Assembly: GCA_947623455.1 (NCBI GenBank)
Contig: OX392541.1
Span: 5,098,701-5,162,700 of the forward strand
DNA: 64,000 bases
Direction: 5' to 3'
From: Mimachlamys varia
Lineage: Eukaryota > Mollusca > Bivalvia > Pectinida > Pectinidae
Both the position numbers and the translations under genes were made by a program. The notes below the pieces were generated by a model that saw only the letters and a list, made by a program, of their open reading frames with translations, did not search any database and was not told the DNA's origin. Positions within the stretch are counted from its first letter, which is position 1. Each line of letters opens with the position of its first letter. Below, one piece after another: positions 35,291-46,900 of this stretch.

Positions 35291-35939
35291 TTTGAATTAC
35301 GATTGTCCCCTCAGATAAATTACCGTCATTCAGAAAAGCGTATGTTAAAATCTTACATGGTTATTTTCCGTACTATCCAATAAGGTAGATGTACTGATCA
35401 TGATCAGTGACTGGCGAAGATTTGGAGGACAGACACAATAGAATATGGCAAACACGAAGGTGTATACATGTATATCAAGCTAAGCGATTCAAATGGCATA
35501 TTGAAGTTACATGTATGTTATTGTTTAATTAATTGTTATTACAAGTAATTGATGGTGATCAATTTCAAAGTCTTGCGAATCATTGGTAAAATAGACTTTA
35601 GACCTATTGGTTTTGTTTTATTTATCATCTTCATTCTTTTCTTGTTCACCAATTCTTCTCCTTAACGGTAAGTATGGAAGCATTTTAGTGCCACATAGAC
35701 ACTTTTATTTCTCATTTTCCACACTTTAATTTTCCAAACCCCTAAGCGGCCCCCAAGTGGGGTTTGATCTGTAAATTTACACTTTGGGGAAACAATGGCC
35801 GCATATAGTTTACAAAATTAGTTAAGTGACTCCACGATATTCATGTTAAGTACAGTATAACATGATATAAGCGAAATATTGGGAATTAGATATCCATTTG
35901 GTAAATACATATTGAACGCAGGAGACATACAAACTTTAC

Positions 35940-36160
35940 AAGACTTCAGCTGGTGGTCGAGGGTTTGATACCCATGTGGTAGAACACTATTCTGTTTCCT
36001 GGACATTACACAAGGTGTTCGTGGTCCTCGTAACAGGGAATTAGAACCTCGCTTGTGGTGTTGGAGGACGAACACATCTAGAAAGAATTTGTCAAATTTA
36101 AATTTATCGGACTGTCCGAAGGTCAAGGGTCGTGAGTCCGAGTCTAAGTTACGGCACTAT
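35940..36160 (+). mobile_element. Possible tRNA-SINE fragments
   Basis: GGTGGTCGAGGGTTTGATACCC at about 35952 and GGGTCGTGAGTCCGAGTC at about 36126 both resemble B-box regions of tRNA-SINE heads. Fragmentary. Confidence 0.3.
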
Positions 36161-36319
36161 CCTCACTATTCTTCGGCATATCACGTGAAAAAACAGTAAT
36201 TGCCTCTAGACAAAATGGACCAGTAACAATAAATGTAAAAATAGGGCTTACGCTTGACTTTTTCAGTCAGAGAACGGTTTTATCCAAAAGCAATTGTTAA
36301 AAGAAGCATTCGTGCAAAT

Positions 36320-36331
36320 TGCTGTGATTTG
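36320..36331 (-). promoter_or_regulatory. GFI1-type binding site (11 of 12)
   Basis: The minus strand reads CAAATCACAGCA, against the published GFI1 consensus TAAATCAC(A/T)GCA. The AATC core and GCA flank are intact. Confidence 0.4.
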
Positions 36332-36444
36332 GCAATATATATGTAATATGTAGATGTAAATGATATCAATAATGAAACTTTCAAGTGAACGGGATAATTC
36401 TGACAGCAAAACTATTAAATGGCATTTGAAAATAACAACCAAAT

Positions 36445-36456
36445 TAAATCACAGCA
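36445..36456 (+). promoter_or_regulatory. GFI1-type binding site (12 of 12)
   Basis: TAAATCACAGCA is a perfect match to the GFI1 consensus, inverted relative to the near-perfect site 125 bases to the left and 5 kb downstream of the GFI1 stop. Function is inferred; mammalian GFI1 autoregulates through such sites. Confidence 0.45.
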
Positions 36457-36601
36457 TTCCAGGTACGTTCCCTCGTGTTTTTACTGTCAGCCATTTTCGT
36501 AACGAAGATTTTGTGTCCAGCAGCTACGCTACATTTTCCCGTAGGTAGTGGCAACAGACAATGCCATAAACGAAGCGTTATATAAGTATTGATGTGTGAG
36601 A

Positions 36602-36817
36602 TTATATTGTATATGATTATTTAGGAAACAGACGGACAATGTCTCTAAAATGGTGGATAACACAGAAAATAGCCTTTACATTGTAAAAGTTCACAAACTG
36701 AGATCAGTTAGCAGTTAGTTATAGAGAGTTAGTCTATAATTTAAAACAAATCGAATAAGCCGATTCTCGATAAAGCCAAAACTGCAAAATAAAAACAAAA
36801 AACAAAGAGAAAGGCAT
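36602..36817. repeat. Second copy of the 214-bp segment from 34233-34446
   Basis: Near-identical over GTCTCTAAAATGGTGG ... CTCGATAAAGCCAAAACTGC ... AAACAAAGAGAAAGGCA. Direct orientation, 2.4 kb apart. Confidence 0.85.
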
Positions 36818-36910
36818 TATTTCAAAACTTTAATCTACAGTTCTTCGTCACAGTGGTAAATGCTGTTTTCCGAACTAACGCTTCGGAACGTCAACGCTCT
36901 GGCCTCTTTT

Positions 36911-37128
36911 GCTGGAGCTGCGGTGGCCAAATGTTCCGACATTCCACCACTAGCCCATTACCTCTTGGTTGCGAGTTCAAAACCCACGTGGCGCAGTTAA
37001 AAATTGTAGCACTGCCGTAGGTCGGTGGTTTTTCTCTCGGTACTTCGGCTTTCCTCCACCTCCAAAACCTAGTATGTACTCAAATGACCATGGCTGTTAA
37101 TAGGCCGTAAAAGAAAATAAACATTTAA
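36911..37128 (+). mobile_element. tRNA-derived SINE, near full length
   Basis: The head GCGGTGGCCAAATGTTCC carries the A box; B box GGTTGCGAGTTCAAAACC. Then comes the central domain GGTCGGTGGTTTTTCTCTCG ... CTTTCCTCCACC and the tail TGGCTGTTAATAGGCCGTAA. I recognise this layout from abundant bivalve SINEs. A deletion (about 5 bases) affects the D-arm region. Confidence 0.85.
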
Positions 37129-37206
37129 CTATTACAAACGAGCTTCTTGAGACCGCTATTAGCTGAGGTAAGCTCGATTTCAAACACAATTGAACGTCAT
37201 AGACGG

Positions 37207-37440
37207 CAAATAAGCTGAAGGAAACCTTACACAATAATACCAAATAAACCGAAGGAAACCCTACACAACAATACCAAATAAACCGAAGGAAACCCTACAC
37301 AACAATACCAAATAAACCGAAGGAAACCCTACACAACAATACCAAATAAACCGAAGGAAACCCTACACAACAATACCAAATAAGCTGAAGGAAATCCTAC
37401 AAAATAATACCAAATAATGTGAAGGAAACCCTACAACTTC
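37207..37440. repeat. 34-bp tandem repeat, about 7 copies
   Basis: The unit is ATACCAAATAAACCGAAGGA plus AACCCTACACAACA. End units are diverged. Confidence 0.9.
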
Positions 37441-37479
37441 TTAGTCAAAGTCGTAGCCAACGATTTCTAGTACATGATG

Positions 37480-40400
37480 TGATTGTTAGGTAGCCCTCCA
37501 GTCACATGTTTGGTAGCCCTCCAGTCAAATGTTTGGTAACCTTCCAGTTACATGTTTGGTAACCCACCAGTCACATGTTAGGTAACCCTCAAGTCAACGT
37601 TTGGTAACCCTCCAGTCACATGTTAATTAACCCTCCAGTCACATGTTAGGTAACTCTCCAGTCACATGTTTGGTAGCCCTCCAGTCACATGTTTGGTAGC
37701 CCTCCAGTCACATGTTAGGTAACCCTCCAGTCACATGTTAGGTAACCCTCCAGTCACATGTTAGGTAGCCTTCCAGTCACATGTTTGGTAGCCCTCCAGT
37801 CACATGTTTGGTAGCCCTCCAGTCACATGTTAGGTAACCCTCCAGTCACATGTTAGGTAACCCTCCAGTCACATGTTAAGTAACCCTCCAGTCACATGTT
37901 AGGTAACCCTCCAGTCACATGTTAGGTAGCCCTCCAGTCACATGTTTGGTAGCCCTCCAGTCTCATGTTTGGTAGCCCTCCAGTCACATGTTAGGTAACC
38001 CTCCAGTCACATGTTAGGTAACCCTCCAGTCACATGTTAGGTAACCCTCCAGTCACATGTTAGGTAGCCCTCCAGTCACATGTTTGGTAGCCCTCCAGTC
38101 ACATGTTTGGTAACCCTCCAGTCACATGTTGGGTAGCCCTCCAGTTACATGTTTGGTAGCCCTCCAGTCACATATTAGGTTGCCCTCCAGTTACATGTTT
38201 GGTAACCCTCTAGTTACATGTTTGGTAGCCCTCCAGTTACATGTTTGGTAACCCTCCAGTCACATGTTTGGAAGCCCTCCAGTCGCATGTTTGGTAGCCC
38301 TCCAGTCACATGTTTGGTAATCCTCCAGTCACATGTTAGGTAACCCTCCAGTCATATATTAGGTAACCCTCCAGTTACATGTTTGGTAGCCTTCCAGTCA
38401 CATGTTAGGTAACCCTCCAGTCACATGTTAGGTAGCCCTCGAGTCACATGTTTGGTAACCCTCCATTCACATGTTGGGTAGCCCTCGGGTCACATGTTTG
38501 GTAACCCTCCAGTCACATGTGTGGTAGCCGTCCAGTCACATGTCAGGTAACCCTCCAGTCACATGTTTGGTAACCCTCAAGTCACATGTTGGGTAGCCCT
38601 CGAGTCACATGTTTGGTAACCTCCAGTCACATGTTAGGTAACCCTCCAGTAACATGTTTGGTAGCCCTCCATTCATATGTTAGGTAACCCTCCGGTCACA
38701 TGTTACGTAACCCTCCAGTCACATGTTAGGTAGCTCTCCAGTCACATGTTAGGTAACCCTCCAGTCACATGTTAGGTAACCCGCCAGTCACATGTTAGGT
38801 AACCCTCCAGTCACATATTAGGTAACCTTCCAGTCATATGTTAGGTAGCCCTCCAGTCACATGTTAGGTAACCCTCCAGTCACATGTTAGGTAGCCCTCT
38901 AGTTACATGTTTGGTAACCCTCCAGTCACATGTTAGGTAGCCCTCTAGTCACATATTAGGTAACCCAACAGTCACATGTTAGGTAGCCTTCCAGTCATAT
39001 GTTTGGTAACCCTCCAGTCACATATTAGGTAGCCCTCAAGTCACATGTTAGGTAACCCTTCAGTCACATGTTTGGTAGCCCTCCAGTCACATGTTAGGTA
39101 ACCCTCCAGTCGAATGTTTGGTTGCCCTCCAGTCACATGTTAGGTAACCCTCCAGTCACATGTTAGGTAGCCCTCAAGTCACATGTTTGGTAGCCCTCCA
39201 GTCATATGTTTGGTAGCCCTCCAGTCATATGTTAGGTAGCCCTCCAGTCATATGTTAGGTAGCCATCCAGTCACATGTTAGGTAGTCCTTCAGTCACATG
39301 TTACGTAACCCTCCAGTCATATGTTAGGTAACCCTCCAGTCATATGTTAGGTAGCCCTCCAGTCACATGTTTGGTAGCCCACCAGTCATATGTTAGGTAG
39401 CCCTCCAGTCATATGTTAGGTAGCCCTCCAGTCATGTGTTAGGTAGCCCTCCAGTCATATGTTAGGTAGCCCTCCAGTCATATGTTAGGTAGCCCTCCAG
39501 TCATATGTTAGGTAGCCCTCCAGTCATATGTTAGGTAACCCTCCAGTCATATGTTAGGTAGCCCTCCAGTCATATGTTAGGTAGCCCTCCAGTCATATGT
39601 TAGGTAGCCCTCCAGTCATATGTTAGGTAGCCCTCCAGTCACATGTTAGGTAGCCCTCCAGTCACATGTTAGGTAACCCTCCAGTCACATGTTAGGTAGC
39701 CCTCCAGTCATATGTTAGGTAGCCCTTCAGTCACATGTTAGGTAACCCTCCAGTCACATGTTAGGTAACCCTCCAGTCACATGTTAGGTAGCCCTCCAGT
39801 CATATGTTAGGTAGCCCTCCAGTCATATGTTAGGTAACCCTCCAGTCACATGTTAGGTAACCCTCCAGTCACATGTTAGGTAACCCACCAGTCACATGTT
39901 TGGTAACCCTCCAGTCACATGTTTGGTAGCCCTCCAGTCACATGTTAGGTAGCCCTCCAGTCACATGTTTGGTAGCCCTCCAGTCACATGTTAGGTAGCC
40001 CTCCAGTCACATGTTACGTAACCCTCAAGTCACATGTGTGGTAGCCGTCCAGTCACATGTTAGGTAACCCTCCAGTCACATGTTAGGTAACCCTCCAGTC
40101 ACATGTTAGGTAACCCTCCAGTCACATGTGTGGTAGCCGTCCAGTCACATGTTTGGTAACCCTCCAGTCACATGTTAGGTAGCCCTCCAGTCACATGTTT
40201 GGTAACCCTCCAGTCATATGTTAGGTAGCCCTCCAGTCACATGTTTGGTAACCCTCCAGTCACATGTTAGGTAACCCTCCAGTCACATGTTAGGTAGCTC
40301 TCCAGTCACATGTTTTGTAGCCCTCCAGTCACATGTTTGGTAGCCCTCCAGTCACATGTTAGGTAGCCCTCCAGTAACATGTTAGGTAACCCTCCAGTCA

Positions 40401-40735
40401 CATGTTATGTAACCCTCCAGTCACATGTTAGGTAGCCCTCAAGTCACATATTAGGTAGACCTCCAGTCACATGTGTGGTAGCCCTCAAGTCACTTGTTTG
40501 GTAGCCCTCCAGTCACATATTAGGTAGCCCTCCAGTCACATGTGTGGTAACCCTCCAGTCACATGTTAGGTAGCCCTCCAGTAACATGTTTGTTACCCTC
40601 CAGTCACATTTTTGGAAACCCTCCAATAACATGTTTGGTAGCCCTCCAATCACATGTGTGGTAACCCTCCAGTCACATTTTAGGCAACCCTCTTGTCAAA
40701 ATTTTGGTTACCTTCCAGTCACGTTTCTTTTAATT
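37480..40735. repeat. 23-bp satellite, about 140 copies (3.2 kb)
   Basis: The unit is GGTAACCCTCCAGTCACATG plus TTA. Subtypes are GGTAGCC/GGTAACC, TTAGG/TTTGG and CACATG/CATATG. CATATG-type units are concentrated at 39190-39630 in a local expansion. Right-end units decay. Each standard unit holds TCACATG, an M-box/E-box core. Confidence 0.95.
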
Positions 40736-41028
40736 TCCCCTCAATCCTTTGGAAAGCTGGTAACTACCGACGATATAAGAGGGGTGTACTTTGTAATCTA
40801 GCCGGAAAAGCCCAGTAAATTGATTAGTGGCGTGTGACCTATAAAATGTATTAAATGAGTAAATGTCGCAGGAGACACATCAATGTATTGAGATTGTTTA
40901 CCTTCATCTCGCGAGAATGAATCAATTCCCGATTTATTGAGATGTAACTGTGAACGTCCAGGTGTACAAGTAAATCCATACGTATGTACCTGGCCGTGAT
41001 TAGTGTTGCTGTCAGGTGTACAAACGGC

Positions 41029-41128
41029 TATATAAGGGCAGTACGGGGCTGTGGAGGAAAACTCTGGGTGGGGAGGAAAACTCTGGGTTGTGGTGGGCTT
41101 TTTGGCGGACATCAGGCTATTGCTGGAG
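41029..41128 (+). promoter_or_regulatory. Possible TATA promoter and first exon
   Basis: TATATAAG at 41029-41036 lies in a GC-richer setting (GGCTATATAAGGGCAG), followed about 90 bases later by a donor-like GGAG|GTAGGT at 41128/41129. A 20-bp duplication (GGAGGAAAACTCTGGGT twice) lies between. No linked coding exon was identified. Confidence 0.25.
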
Positions 41129-41657
41129 GTAGGTATAATATATTATGACGTCACACTGAAGTCTCAGGAGTGGAATCGGATTTATTTTCGTTATAGAGGG
41201 GAATAATGGTGGTTCTTAAGTAATATAATAATTGAAAATCGAATTGAACACTCGTGTTGATGTAATATTGAAAACAAATATTAAAACTGTAATTTTTTAA
41301 ATCAACATTGCGAAACGCGAAAAACTCGTTATATGTAAAATGAATAAACTCGTTTAATCAATCAAGTATTACATGAGCGCGAATATTAAATCCTCTATCT
41401 AAAACTGTTCCCGTTTTACTTTGTCATATGGCAATGTCATAAAAATAGAAGTACACATGTGTAATAATACTATCATGACGTCATAAATAAATGACGCTTT
41501 AGGACGTCACAGGATTTCTCTGGATTCAAAATCGTACCTTCAGAGTAGAAATTTGCCTTTCTTATAGGGAAATGAAATGAGATTTTTTGGTGTATTTTTC
41601 TCATGAATATAAAGTTATGTGATAAATAAAATATTACACTCGTGACATATCAAATTA

Positions 41658-41885
41658 TTGACCAGAGAGGTCAGAGTGGCCAGAGAGGTCAGAGTGGCCA
41701 GAGAGGTCAGAGAGGTCAGAGTGGCCAGAGAGGTCAGAGTGGCCAGAGAGGTCAGAGTGGCCAGAGAGGTCAGAGTGGCCAGAGAGGTCAGAGAGGTCAG
41801 AGTGGCCAGAGAGGTCAGAGTGGCCAGAGAGGTCAGAGTGGCCAGAGAGGTCAGAGAGGTCAGAGTGGCCAGAGAGGTCAGAGGT
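41658..41885. repeat. 9-bp/18-bp minisatellite containing AGGTCA half-sites
   Basis: Built from CAGAGAGGT and CAGAGTGGC 9-mers in an ordered pattern, with doubled AGGT units at intervals of about 6-9 monomers. Yields AGGTCA at 18-bp spacing and, at doubled units, AGGTCA-GAG-AGGTCA (a DR3). The forward frame reads a GQRGQS repeat, which is a repeat artefact. Confidence 0.9.
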
Positions 41886-42616
41886 AAGGAATTGTAGAGG
41901 AAGAAGGTTTCACTAAATATACAACATCCCGAGAAGGATCAGAAATCTGGCCAGCTGGTTTACCCAGAAATAGGTTGATTTCAAATACATTTCAAATGTG
42001 AGTTGGGACTCTTCAATACTCCCTGTGGAACCAGTCTATTAATTGTTATAAAAAAATCAAAGTAAGTTTGAATAATTAATGACAGCGTAAATCAGCATGG
42101 TTTACTGGTATAGACCTTCTCAAGGGTCTGGCTCGTTAGCGGGTCTGTTTTGATTTGAATCAAATTGATTGTCTAAATCGATATCAACACGCCCGTTTAA
42201 TTACATTTTAATTGGAGGGAAAAGGTCACAGAGAAGTGAATACCGGGTCCCAGGACTTCAAACAGACGAAGGATCCGGGAGGGTATTAACAGTATTGATG
42301 ACCGGTATGTGTCGGTCTGTCATTCAACACACATGATAGACTCAGGATGTTATTTATTAATTGGTTACATCTCATATATATGTTGATCATATAATGTTTA
42401 TTCTACAGACAGTAAATACCGGACGTCCTTCAATTAAAACTTATGCCAATAAAAATCGGAACACCGTTTTACACTGCGTGGAATAATTCCCAATACATTG
42501 CTACATATGATGTAATTATAAGTAAGACGGTTTATGACTCCTTACAATCATATCCCAATATTCAAAGAATAATAATCTACGTACCGATCAAAAAAATAAA
42601 AACGTCTTCATTGCAA

Positions 42617-43040
42617 TTTCATTGACTACACCAAAGCTTTTGTCGTGATAAACAGACAGAATTAATGGTACAAGTTATTAAACATTATCAGATCTCTTTA
42701 TAAAGATGTAAGATGCATAAAAAACAACGGCGTTTGCACGGATTTTTCCGACTGTAATATCGCGATCGGTCTAAAGCTTTCTCAAGGAGAAATTTTATCT
42801 CCTCTTATACATGTATATATGTGAACGATTTTTATTATTTCTGTGTTTGTTCATGTTTCTCTTTATTATGCAATAAAACCCCAAGATGGTTAAATTCATA
42901 TTATTGTCTTACACAATTCTACAACCAGAATTTGCTTTAGGTCTTGCTGTAGTGATTCTTTACAGAAATACAATACTGCTTTCTAAGAACCCACTTCTTA
43001 TGAAATTGTTCATAATTACATAAAATTATACATCTCTGTA
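42617..43040 (+). pseudogene. Non-LTR (CR1/L2-like) reverse transcriptase relic
   Basis: The plus-strand frame from 42617 reads FIDYTKAF.VINRQN, then WYKLLNIIRSLYKDVRCIKN, NNGVCTDFSDCNIAIGL and LSQGEILSPL, with stops. It continues to VILYRNTILLSKNP where YADDT is expected. Motif order is that of CR1/Jockey-clade RT; the catalytic Asp pair is lost. No ends were identified. Confidence 0.72.
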
Positions 43041-43905
43041 TCCATCATAATAATGTTATTGATGACTGCATATTACACATGCTACTTACAAATATCAGAT
43101 TGTAAAATAACCTTCATATGAGTTGAACTTTGTTATCAATCTCTGATCAATAAGCTATGAATTACTATCTAATATCTTAATTCTACACAACACTACAACA
43201 TTGTCAAAATTTCTGATCGTGGGAATTCATTTTTTTCTTATAAAGACATGTAGAGTGGATGAGTCACAGTTTCGCTAGAACCCTAGCTGTGGTGATCACG
43301 GTATGCCCGTCAGAAGAATCATGCTGCGCATAAAGGTAAAATTGACAGGCTCTGGGGTGGACAGTCGCTCCTCTGTACTCTTTAAGGTCCCAACCAAGGA
43401 TGGGTCAATTTTTCATGCTTAGCATTAATGTGACAGGCATGAGCGAGTTCTGTGTAAAAGAGAGAGAGTCCAGACGAACCAATGTTTCGAAGTAGGTCAG
43501 AACGACCACCTTTTGATACCTGACAAACGGTCTCACCAAGGTGAACCCAATTACCCCAAGTCTGAAGTTCCGGTGACGAGTGGTGTAGGAGATAGGGCCC
43601 AGACGTGATAGCGGACGAAAGGACAGACAGTCAAAGGGTTAGAGTCAGGGACTTAAAAAACACGTTGCTAAGTGATGTATTCTTTATTTGCCCAACCATT
43701 AATGAACAAAGCTGTATAGTGTGAACACATAATACAGTATAAATCACATTAAATAACATGACAAAATATATCGACGTTTATTAATATTCTAACAACTATA
43801 TCACAGATGCTAGGTTCACTTTCAATGTATGTTTGTTCTCTAAAACAAAAACATTATCCAGCAATGTTTTTGTCATAAATTCATGTTTATGTATACAAGT
43901 GACAT
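43041..43905. other. Intergenic sequence
   Basis: 43256-43660 is more GC-rich and could be an old mobile-element piece (AGTCCAGACGAACCAATGTT, CCAAGTCTGAAGTTCCGGTG). No domain recognised. Confidence 0.35.
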
Positions 43906-46900
43906 TCCATTAAGTACATGTAGCTGACCTTTCTAAAGCCTGAATACACATTGTGTTCCTGCTGTATCCCATTAAGTACATGTAGCTGACCTTTCTAAAG
44001 CCTGAATACACATTGTGTTCCTGCTGTATCCCATTAAGTACATGTAGCTGACCTTTCTAAAGCCTGAATACACATTGTGTTCCTGCTGTATCCCATTAAG
44101 TACATGTAGCTGACCTTTCTAAAGCCTGAATACACATTGTGTTCCTGCTGTATCCCATTAAGTACATGTAGCTGACCTTTCTAAAGCCTGAATACACATT
44201 GTGTTCCTGCTGTATCCCATTAAGTACATGTAGCTGACCTTTCTAAAGCCTGAATACACATTGTGTTCCTGCTGTATCCCATTAAGTACATGTAGCTGAC
44301 CTTTCTAAAGCCTGAATACACATTGTGTTCCTGCTGTATCCCATTAAGTACATGTAGCTGACCTTTCTAAAGCCTGAGAAAAATACACATTGTGTTCCTG
44401 CTGTATCCCATTAAGTACATGTAGCTGACCTTTCTAAAGCCTGAGAACAATACACATTGTGTTCCTACTGTATCCCATTAAGTACATGTAGCTGACCTTT
44501 CTAAAGCCTGAATACACATTGTGTTCCTGCTGTATCCCATTAAGTACATGTAGCTGACCTTTCTAAAGCCTGAGAACAATACACATTGTGTTCCTGCTGT
44601 ATCCCATTAAGTACATGTAGCTGACCTTTCTAAAGCCTGAGAACAATACACATTGTGTTCCTACTGTATCCCATTAAGTACATGTAGCTGACCTTTCTAA
44701 AGCCTGAGAACAATACACATTGTGTTCCTGCTGTATCCCATTAAGTACATGTAGCTGACCTTTCTAAAGCCTGAGAACAATACACATTGTGTTCCTACTG
44801 TATCCCAATAAGTACATGTAGCTGACCTTTCTAAAGCCTGAGAACAATACACATTGTGTTCCTACTGTATCCCATTAAGTACATGTAGCTGACCTTTCTA
44901 AAGCCTGAATACACATTGTGTTCCTGCTGTATCCCATTAAGTACATGTAGCTGACCTTTCTAAAGCCTGAGAACAATCCCATTAAGTACATGTAGCTGAC
45001 CTTTCTAAAGCCTGAGAACAATACACATTGTGTTCCTGCTGTATCCCATTAAGTACATGTAGCTGACCTTTCTAAAGTCTGAGAACAATACACATTGTGT
45101 TCCTGCTGTATCATATTAAGTACATGTAGCTGACCTTTCTAAAGCCTGAGAACAATACACATTGTGTTCCTGCTGTATCCCATTAAGTACATGTAGCTGT
45201 TCTTTCTAAAGCCTGAATACACATTGTGTTCCTGCTGTATCCCATTAAGTACATGTAGCTGTTCTTTCTAAAGCCTGAATACACATTGTGTTCCTACTGT
45301 ATCCCATTAAGTACATGTAGCTGACCTTTCTAAAGCCTGAGAACAATCCCATTAAGTACATGTAGCTGACCTTTCTAAAGCCTGAGAACAATACACATTG
45401 TGTTCCTGCTGTATCCCATTAAGTACATGTAGCTGACCTTTCTAAAGTCTGAGAACAATACACATTGTGTTCCTGCTGTATCCCATTAAGTACATGTAGC
45501 TGACCTTTCTAAAGCCTGAGAACAATACACATTGTGTTCCTGCTGTATCCCATTAAGTACATGTAGCTGTTCTTTCTAAAGCCTGAATACACATTGTGTT
45601 CCTGCTGTATCCCATTAAGTACATGTAGCTGTTCTTTCTAAAGCCTGAATACACATTGTGTTCCTGCTGTATCCCATTAAGTACATGTAGCTGTTCTTTC
45701 TAAAGCCTGAATACACATTGTGTTCCTGCTGTATCCCATTAAGTACATGTAGCTGTTCTTTCTAAAGCCTGAATACACATTGTGTTTCTGCTGTATCCCA
45801 TTAAGTACATGTAGCTGTTCTTTCTAAAGCCTGAATACACATTGTGTTCCTGCTGTATCCCATTAAGTACATGTAGCTGTTCTTTCTAAAGCCTGAATAC
45901 ACATTGTGTTCCTGCTGTATCCCATTAAGTACATGTAGCTGTTCTTTCTAAAGCCTGAATACACATTGTGTTCCTGCTGTATCCCATTAAGTACATGTAG
46001 CTGTTCTTTCTAAAGCCTGAATTCACATTGTGTTCCTGCTGTATCCCATTAAGTACATGTAGCTGTTCTTTCTAAAGCCTGAATACACATTGTGTTCCTG
46101 CTGTATCCCATTAAGTACATATAGCTGACCTTTCTAAAGCCTGAGAACAATACACATTGTGTTCCTGCTGTATCCCATTAAGTACATGTAGCTGACCTTT
46201 CTAAAGCCTGAGAACAATACACATTGTGTTCCTGCTGTATCCCATTAAGTACATGTAGCTGACCTTTCTAAAGCCTGAATACACATTGTGTTCCTGCTGT
46301 ATCCCATTAAGTACATGTAGCTGTTCTTTCTAAAGCCTGAATACACATTGTGTTCCTGCTGTATCCCATTAAGTACATGTAGCTGACCTTTCTAAAGCCT
46401 GAGAACAATACACATTGTGTTCCTACTGTATCCCATTAAGTACATGTAGCTGACCTTTCTAAAGCCTGAGAACAATACACATTGTGTTCCTGCTGTATCC
46501 CATTAAGTACATGTAGCTGACCTTTCTAAAGCCTGAGAACAATACACATTGTGTTCCTGCTGTATCCCATTAAGTACATGTAGCTGACCTTTCTAAAGCC
46601 TGAGAACAATACACATTGTGTTCCTACTGTATCCCAATAAGTACATGTAGCTGACCTTTCTAAAGCCTGAGAACAATACACATTGTGTTCCTGCTGTATC
46701 CCATTAAGTACATGTAGCTGACCTTTCTAAAGCCTGAGAACAATACACATTGTGTTCCTACTGTATCCCATTAAGTACATGTAGCTGACCTTTCTAAAGC
46801 CTGAGAACAATACACATTGTGTTCCTACTGTATCCCATTAAGTACATGTAGCTGACCTTTCTAAAGCCTGAGAACAATCCCATTAAGTACATGTAGCTGA

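Noticed and set aside
35393..35408. Perfect palindrome ACTGATCATGATCAGT
   Set aside because: A 16-bp palindrome can arise by chance in 64 kb and nothing around it suggests function.
37480..40735. CRISPR-like interpretation of short regular repeats (also at 43.9-49.3 kb and others)
   Set aside because: Units are contiguous with no unique spacers and the locus is animal DNA; these are minisatellites.
41642..41897. Collagen-like GQRGQS open frame
   Set aside because: Two frames are open across the same 9-bp minisatellite; no signal peptide, collagen flanks or proline.
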